A stretch of DNA of 64,000 bases from Ctenosaura bakeri. Taxonomy: Eukaryota > Chordata > Lepidosauria > Squamata > Iguanidae. The translations under genes were made by a program, and so were the position numbers. Below, piece after piece: positions 21,881 to 64,000 of this stretch (its first letter is position 1; each line of letters opens with the position of its first letter). Location: assembly GCA_948474755.1 (NCBI GenBank), contig CAOLHI010001140.1, positions 310,001 to 374,000 on the forward strand, read 5' to 3'. The notes under the pieces were generated by a model. That model was not told where the DNA came from. It saw only the letters and a list, made by a program, of their open reading frames with translations, and ran no database searches.

Positions 21881-22154
21881 TAGCTTTTCTTTACAAAGAA
21901 AACAGGAGGAGGAAAAGAAGGGCCAGGCCAAAGAAGGCGGACGGCAGGTGGCCCCTGGGGAATCAGGCGAGGAAGGGTCCACTTTGCTAACGCATAAAAA
22001 CACAGCCAAGCATTTGCCCCTCTTGGGCCTGGCTGCATCCCTCTCCACTCAAAGGGAGCAAGCACACACGGCTGAGCGGAGAAAGCACTGGTTTGAATGG
22101 GCAGGGAAACGTCTTTGGGCTGGAGACCCCACCCCAGAAACGAACTCAAGGGGG

Positions 22155-22310
22155 TAGCTGTTGTGTCCGCTGTCAAGTCGGCTTTGACTTATGGCCACCC
22201 ACTGAACTAGAGACCTCTAGCTGTCCCCTTGGCCACCCCTGCTCGCTCAGGTCTTGCAAACTCAGTGCAGCCATGGGGGCGGCTTCCGTGTGATGGAGCT
22301 GGTCCACCTG
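22155..22310 (-). mobile_element. BovB/RTE LINE fragment
   Basis: Plus-strand CTGTCAAGTCGGCTTTGACT then TATGGCCACCCACTG and CTCAGGTCTTGCAAACTCAG. The reverse strand reads HHTEAAPMAALSLQDLSEQG, the same segment as in 20775-21205. Confidence 0.55.
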
Positions 22311-22317
22311 CCATCCA

Positions 22318-22650
22318 CCTGGATGTGTCCACAGGAGGGCAACCAAAATGGTCATGGGCCTGGAAGGGACGTGAGAGCCATGTTTAAATATTTCAAAAGA
22401 TGTCATACTGAAGATGGGGCAAGCTTGTTTTCTGCTGCTCCAGAGACTAGGACACTGTGGAGAAATGACTTCGAACTTCAGGGAAAGAGATTCCACCCAA
22501 ACATTAGGAAGAACTTGCTGAGGGTAAGGGCAGTCCAACGGTGGAATCTGCCCCCCCTCAGTGGAGTGTGGTGGAGTCTCCTTCTTCTTTGGAGGTTTTG
22601 AAGCAGAAGCTGGGTGTCCTCCTGCATGGCAGAAGGGAGTCAGCCTTGGT
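22318..22650 (+). mobile_element. CR1 3' fragment, older subfamily
   Basis: CACAGGAGGGCAACCAAAAT, then AGCCATGTTTAAATATTTC, the [11 protein letters not shown] segment and VRAVQRWNLPP. It ends in TTTTGAAGCAGAAGCTGG and GCATGGCAGAAGG without a clear tail. Confidence 0.85.
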
Positions 22651-23252
22651 CCATGCCGTCTTTTTTCGTTGTACTGCATTCCACTTTCACCAGCCACACT
22701 GTGTCTTCCAGTGAATCCCTGGACAGCTACCTCCAAGTGAGGAGAGGTTCCACGCACACAAAAATATGCCCATTGGAGGCAACTGTGGGCAGCTTTAGAA
22801 ATGGCCATCAGTGGGGTGCGAACAAGGAGAGGATGTCACTTGGCCCCAGGAGAATGGAGGGTTGGGCCATCTGCTGTGAGAAAGGAGGGAAAGACAACTT
22901 GCAAATTTTCTTGCCTTTGGTTGAAAAAGGATGCTTCAGCAGATTCACCACAGTGGTCAATCACTGGGAGATTTTATTCGTTCCAGGACTTTTCAGGACC
23001 CAAAAGCACACAACTTTCTACAGGAAAACAGTGTGGAAATGTTTGTTTACACAAAACTGAAGCTCTATTCTTATTGTTAGTCCCAATTAACACAGAGCTA
23101 CATTACTGGTGGGACTGAACTACGTACTGACTTGTCATTTAACAATTAGTTCAATAGATCTACTCTAGTTGGGAAGATACAGGTCTGTGTTTTCTCCCAC
23201 AAATGCTTCATGAAAAATATCATTGCAAATTGTATCACAACCCTCAGGTTTA
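22651..23252. other. Unassigned non-coding stretch
   Basis: No gene or repeat recognised. Confidence 0.5.
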
Positions 23253-23468
23253 TTAAGGTTGTTGCCTGCCCTCAAGTTGACTTCGACCCAGGGTGACCTA
23301 CTCCTTGGTCTTCCTAGCAAGATTTCTTCTGCGGAGCTTTGCCAACATGGCCTTGCTCTGAGGCTGAGAGAGTGTGCCTTCCACAAGGTCTCCCAAGTGG
23401 CTCCCATGGCTGAGCAAAGGCGATTCAAATCCTGGTCTCTCAGGGTCATAGTCCACCACCCAAAAGAT
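23253..23468 (-). mobile_element. Sauria SINE 1 of a cluster of three
   Basis: Antisense copy: tail GGTTGTTGCCTGCCCTCAAG, body GCTGAGAGAGTGTGCCTTCC and head GCGATTCAAATCCTGGTCTC with the B-box complement. Confidence 0.85.
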
Positions 23469-23494
23469 CAGTCCCACATTGGCACCAGTATGGC

Positions 23495-23650
23495 CACCCA
23501 ACCCTTGAGTTTTTGTGGCAAGATGTTTTCAGAGGATGCTTGCCAGCACTGCCTTTTTCTTGAGGCGGAGAGAGTGTGACTTGCCCAAGGTCACCCAGGG
23601 ACTTTCCAGGGCTGAATGGGGATCTAAAACCTGCTCTGATGAAGTTGACA
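23495..23650 (-). mobile_element. Sauria SINE 2 of the cluster
   Basis: Antisense copy with GTGGCAAGATGTTTTCAGAG, AGAGAGTGTGACTTGCCCAA and GGTCACCCAGGGACTTTCC. The extreme tail is missing. Confidence 0.85.
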
Positions 23651-23850
23651 ATACAGAGTCCCCTTCTTAGAGTTTTCTTGGCAGGACTTCTTCCACGGAG
23701 GTTGCCACCAGGGCCTTCAACTGAGGCCAAGAGGGAGCCTGGCTTGGCCACGGCCACTCCGTGGGTTTCCAGGGCTGAGCAGGGATTTGAAACCTGGTCT
23801 CCCAGACTCCCTGGCCAACACTCAAACCAGTATACCATCAACCTAGCAGG
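23651..23850 (-). mobile_element. Sauria SINE 3 of the cluster
   Basis: Antisense copy with GAGTTTTCTTGGCAGGACTT, GGGTTTCCAGGGCTGAGCAG and a well-kept head GATTTGAAACCTGGTCTCCC and CACTCAAACCAGTATACCA. Confidence 0.85.
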
Positions 23851-24083
23851 GACGAAACGTATTTCCTCTTGCATGTAAGAATGAAACACCACCACCAAGA
23901 TTTACCTCCCTTGCTAAGAGTGGCCCACTGAAATCTTTTCTGCAGTTCTCTTTCTGTGCTTGCTGCAAGAGTGAAACTTTTCCACCTGAAAGGAAGGGCA
24001 AAGAGCAGACAGGAGCCACCCGGCAACCCCCCCCCCAAAAAAAAACACACACGGCATGAGCCACCAAGTGTTCAAAACCTGCA

Positions 24084-24089
24084 TTTATT
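24084..24089 (-). terminator. Distal OPA1 poly(A) signal AATAAA
   Basis: AATAAA on the minus strand in CTCAATAAATGCAGG. About 25-45 nt downstream the transcript strand has GTGTGTG followed by a long T run, a plausible downstream element. Cleavage is expected near 24065. A cluster of SINEs begins about 220 bp beyond. Confidence 0.65.
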
Positions 24090-25742
24090 GAGCTTTTCCT
24101 CACTGACATCTGCATTCAATAAATACACTTCCACAGGATACATCATGCGTAATCTCAGATCAGTGGCAGAGACACTGACAGCCCAAAAGTACACGAGGTG
24201 GTGGGGAGGAAAATAGGAAGTAGGGTTGGGTGGGTGAAGGCAGCCCCCACCTGAAGAAGCAGGAACTTCTGTGCTGGCCAGGGTCCCTCCCAGCCCTCAA
24301 TGGGGACCTCCTCATCCCAGGTCAAGAAGTGTTTCATCCAGGCGGCCACCAGTACGAATGCGGGTCCACTGACAAGGCTACCGTGGGGCAGCCGGCTCCG
24401 CAAGGATTTCTTCCAATGACATTTTAGGTCATCCCCAGTCTAGGAGGAATTGCTTGCTTTCATACTGTCCAGGGCACCGAGCTGCATCACAAGCGTTGTC
24501 TTCCATGTGATGCCAGCTGGTGACTGAAGAGTGGAGGAGGCGGCTCTTGGTCAGTCAGGGTCCCTCCCACTTCTCTGGTCAGGAACCAGAAGGAGAAGCG
24601 GGCTTTGCTCCTCCACTATCAAACAGGTCAGGGATTTCAGAGGGCAGAAGGCACAGCCGGGACAGCCGAGATATCTCCTCACCTGTGCCACCTTGGAGGG
24701 CTGCTGTGGGGGGTGAGGCCGGGTGGAGGGCAGGGCAGAGCAGGGCATCCCCCTTGAGGGCAACGGCAGGCTGGAGAGCAAGAGACTCAAGCCTCTGGCC
24801 ACACACGTGGGAGCCCACCAGCAACACAGAGAGGCTGGAACAGGTGAGACACCTCAATCCAGAAAGTGAGGAAGCAGAGAAGACAGGCAGGCAGGTGAGG
24901 GTCTCTGACCCCACCACAGGGTCAGGGAGAAGGGGAGGGGATTAACACTCCCCATGACATGCATGTACACCTCAAAGATCAAGGGAGGAAAGGCTTGTGG
25001 TAAGAGAGAGTACCTCCCTCAAGGTGCAGGTGTGTGGGACGGGTGACCGAACGTGTTCTCCACAGGGCAGGCTCCTCCACCTGGGTTCAGACTCCTCGCC
25101 AGTGGGTAAGGGCACCTCCTCCATGCCAACGTTACACACAAAGGGATCAAGACATGGAGTGGTTTAAGGAAGGACTGTGGAAGTGTGCCAGCTCCTCCCT
25201 TGCAAGGTCACTGAACAAAGTCAACAAGTTTTAACAAAGTGAGCTTTTCCTGAGGGCTCCCCAGAAGAAGAGAAATAAGCATCTTTGAAGGTTCCCCCTT
25301 CCCACAGTGCCGCTGAAGCCAGGGTATCCACAGACAGGGACCTAGCACTGCTCATCTGTCACCCCTGCCCCACCTGTGCCAGCCATCTATTCAGGCATGG
25401 CATCAGCAAGGAACTGCCCGGCAATCATAACCAAGGAAAAATGAAATGTGTCTGGCACGGATCCCACTGCCGCTCTCCCTCGCCTGACAAAAAACTGCTG
25501 TCAAACAAACAGCGCAAGAGGGCCACAAATGTGGAAATCAATTGGAAATATTCATCAATCGCCACAGCTGAATTTCTCTGAAATGCTTCAACCAAGTCCA
25601 TCACTGACTGTCCACAATGCTGTTTCTCCACAGGGTACTTAAAGCAACTTTTCTCCACTTGGGAGGACACACAAGCACACTGCTTTGCACACGGAAACAA
25701 TTATTACTTAGGTGTCATCAACGTATGTACAAAGACTAAAAT

Positions 25743-25748
25743 TTTATT
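25743..25748 (-). terminator. Proximal OPA1 poly(A) signal AATAAA
   Basis: AATAAA on the minus strand within AAAATAAAATTTTAG. Downstream (about 25700-25660) the transcript strand is strongly GU-rich, with repeated GUGUG and UGUGUGU blocks, a typical downstream element. Cleavage would fall near 25725. Confidence 0.7.
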
Positions 25749-26138
25749 TTATGCTCCCCAGGTTTTTTTCCTTTTTACACAACAGAGCCCAGCCAAGTTT
25801 GGCTGAAAGTGCTTGAGGAGGAGCTGAAAATGCCCTTCATCTGTCTCCCCTTCCCCCGAGGGAGGAAAAAGCAACAACGGCCAACCTGGATGCTTCTCAA
25901 ACTCATCATTTGGAGGAATGGCATCCAGATCGTTGTTGCCATGAGTGCTAATCTCTTTTAGTTCAACAAGCCGGTTACACATCCCAGACATCCCGGAAAC
26001 GATGGCTCTGCATTTGTGACATTCGTAGGAGACCCATCAGCAACCCAAGGGGGAGGGAGGGGGCAGATTCCACTTGCTGAGGTTTGGGGCCGTGCGTGAT
26101 CCAGAGTGGGGGGCTTTGTCCTCGTTGCAGACATCCTA

Positions 26139-26649
26139 CTGAAAGATAAGACAAACAAACTGAATCTGCAAAGAAAGCACAGCCAAATTGCCCTGCCCGG
26201 TTGCCGCAGCATTCCCCATAAACCTTAGGGAACTCCTGCTGAGGCATATGGGATGGAGTTCTCCTGTGACAAGAAGGCAAGGGGGAACCAAATCCCCCTC
26301 CCCTTTCCTGGCCATCCCTCACCCCAAATCCACAGGGGTGCTGGTGGCACTCCCCTGCTGGCTGTGAGGACAAACAGCAGCAGGAGGGAAAGATTTCTCC
26401 CAGGGCCACTTTGTTATGCAGAGTGCCATTCTGTTTGGCTGAGGAGTTCCAGGTTCAAATCAGGTGGGAGGCTTGTCAGGGGCCCTGGAGGATGGACACT
26501 CTCTGTGTTCAACTCCCCGCCCCTCGCCAGTAGAATTGTGGGAATAAACAAGATGAGGCTGACGGGAGAGGAGGCGGTGTGGCTCCCTCTTGGCTCCGGG
26601 TGGAGGGCTTTGCTCGGATGGCTTGCTGTTCGTGTCAAAAGCAGCCTAC
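26139..26649 (-). other. OPA1: Intron in the OPA1 3' UTR (inferred)
   Basis: 511 bp between the donor after the stop codon and the acceptor at 26138. Around 26410-26560 there is a possible decayed tRNA-derived SINE (GTTCCAGGTTCAAATCAGG, plus strand). No exon-like frame was seen. Confidence 0.6.
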
Positions 26650-26662
26650 CTGCGCAAGCCGT

Positions 26663-63944
<37,282 letters not shown>

Positions 63945-64000
63945 CTGTCTCAACCAAGGGAGAAAATAAGCAGAAGTTTGTAATTAGAACCAAGATGCCT

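Larger units (their letters stand above)
24066..26138 (-). other. OPA1: OPA1 terminal 3' UTR exon (inferred)
   Basis: The acceptor is placed at ttatctttcag|TAGGATG (exon start 26138), preceded by a T-rich tract. An alternative acceptor, tttctttgcag at 26166, would add 27 nt. The exon runs to a distal poly(A) signal at 24084-24089 (about 2.07 kb) or stops near 25725 using a proximal signal (about 0.41 kb). Open stretches inside it are short and look non-coding. I recognised no transposable element between the two signals. Exon boundaries are inferred from splice motifs only. Confidence 0.7.

Noticed and set aside
26160..26170. Alternative acceptor (tttctttgcag) for the 3' UTR exon
   Set aside because: Not excluded, but a second acceptor 27 nt downstream has an equally good tract; I used the downstream one and note the ambiguity.

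Overview
The window is vertebrate nuclear DNA, almost certainly from a squamate reptile (lizard or snake). The basis is the repeat set: CR1 LINEs ending in the ATTCTATG-type tail, L2 and BovB-like LINE fragments, tRNA-derived Sauria SINEs, and 5S-headed SINEs with the same BovB-like tail. No species can be named from this.

The one protein-coding host gene I can support is OPA1, the mitochondrial inner-membrane dynamin-like GTPase, on the minus strand. Eighteen coding exons between 63944 and 26663 join in one open frame of 606 codons plus stop (human isoform-1 residues about 356 to the C terminus). They hold the second half of the GTPase domain (G3 DLPG, G4 TKVD), the stalk and paddle, and the C-terminal helices. 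The 5' half of the gene lies beyond the right edge. The stop exon ends in a splice donor 13 nt after the stop, so the 3' UTR is probably in a separate exon (from about 26138), with a proximal poly(A) signal at 25743-25748 and a distal one at 24084-24089.

Layout. 1-24 kb is intergenic DNA downstream of OPA1 (in other vertebrates the OPA1-HES1 interval). It holds two long CR1 copies (3051-4711; 6566-9728, the latter inserted into an L2), a family of near-perfect palindromic elements, an L1-type 3' end, BovB-like fragments, Sauria SINEs and several repeat-free blocks that look like conserved regulatory DNA. One such block, near 5.7 kb, appears to be duplicated near 19.2 kb. 24-26.1 kb is the OPA1 3' UTR. 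26.7-42.05 kb is a 15.3 kb intron with further candidate regulatory blocks, a CpG-rich block and old CR1, L2 and 5S-SINE insertions. 42-64 kb carries the other 17 coding exons. The 5.8 kb intron at 56106-61945 contains a full-length CR1 (57047-61672) antisense to OPA1, with a two-monomer 5' region, an intact ORF1 and an ORF2 broken by one frameshift.

I found no prokaryote-type system, no CRISPR array, no provirus and no convincing second host gene. The best leads are the duplicated intergenic element, the tandem 5' monomers of the CR1, the palindrome family and the candidate OPA1/HES1-region enhancers.
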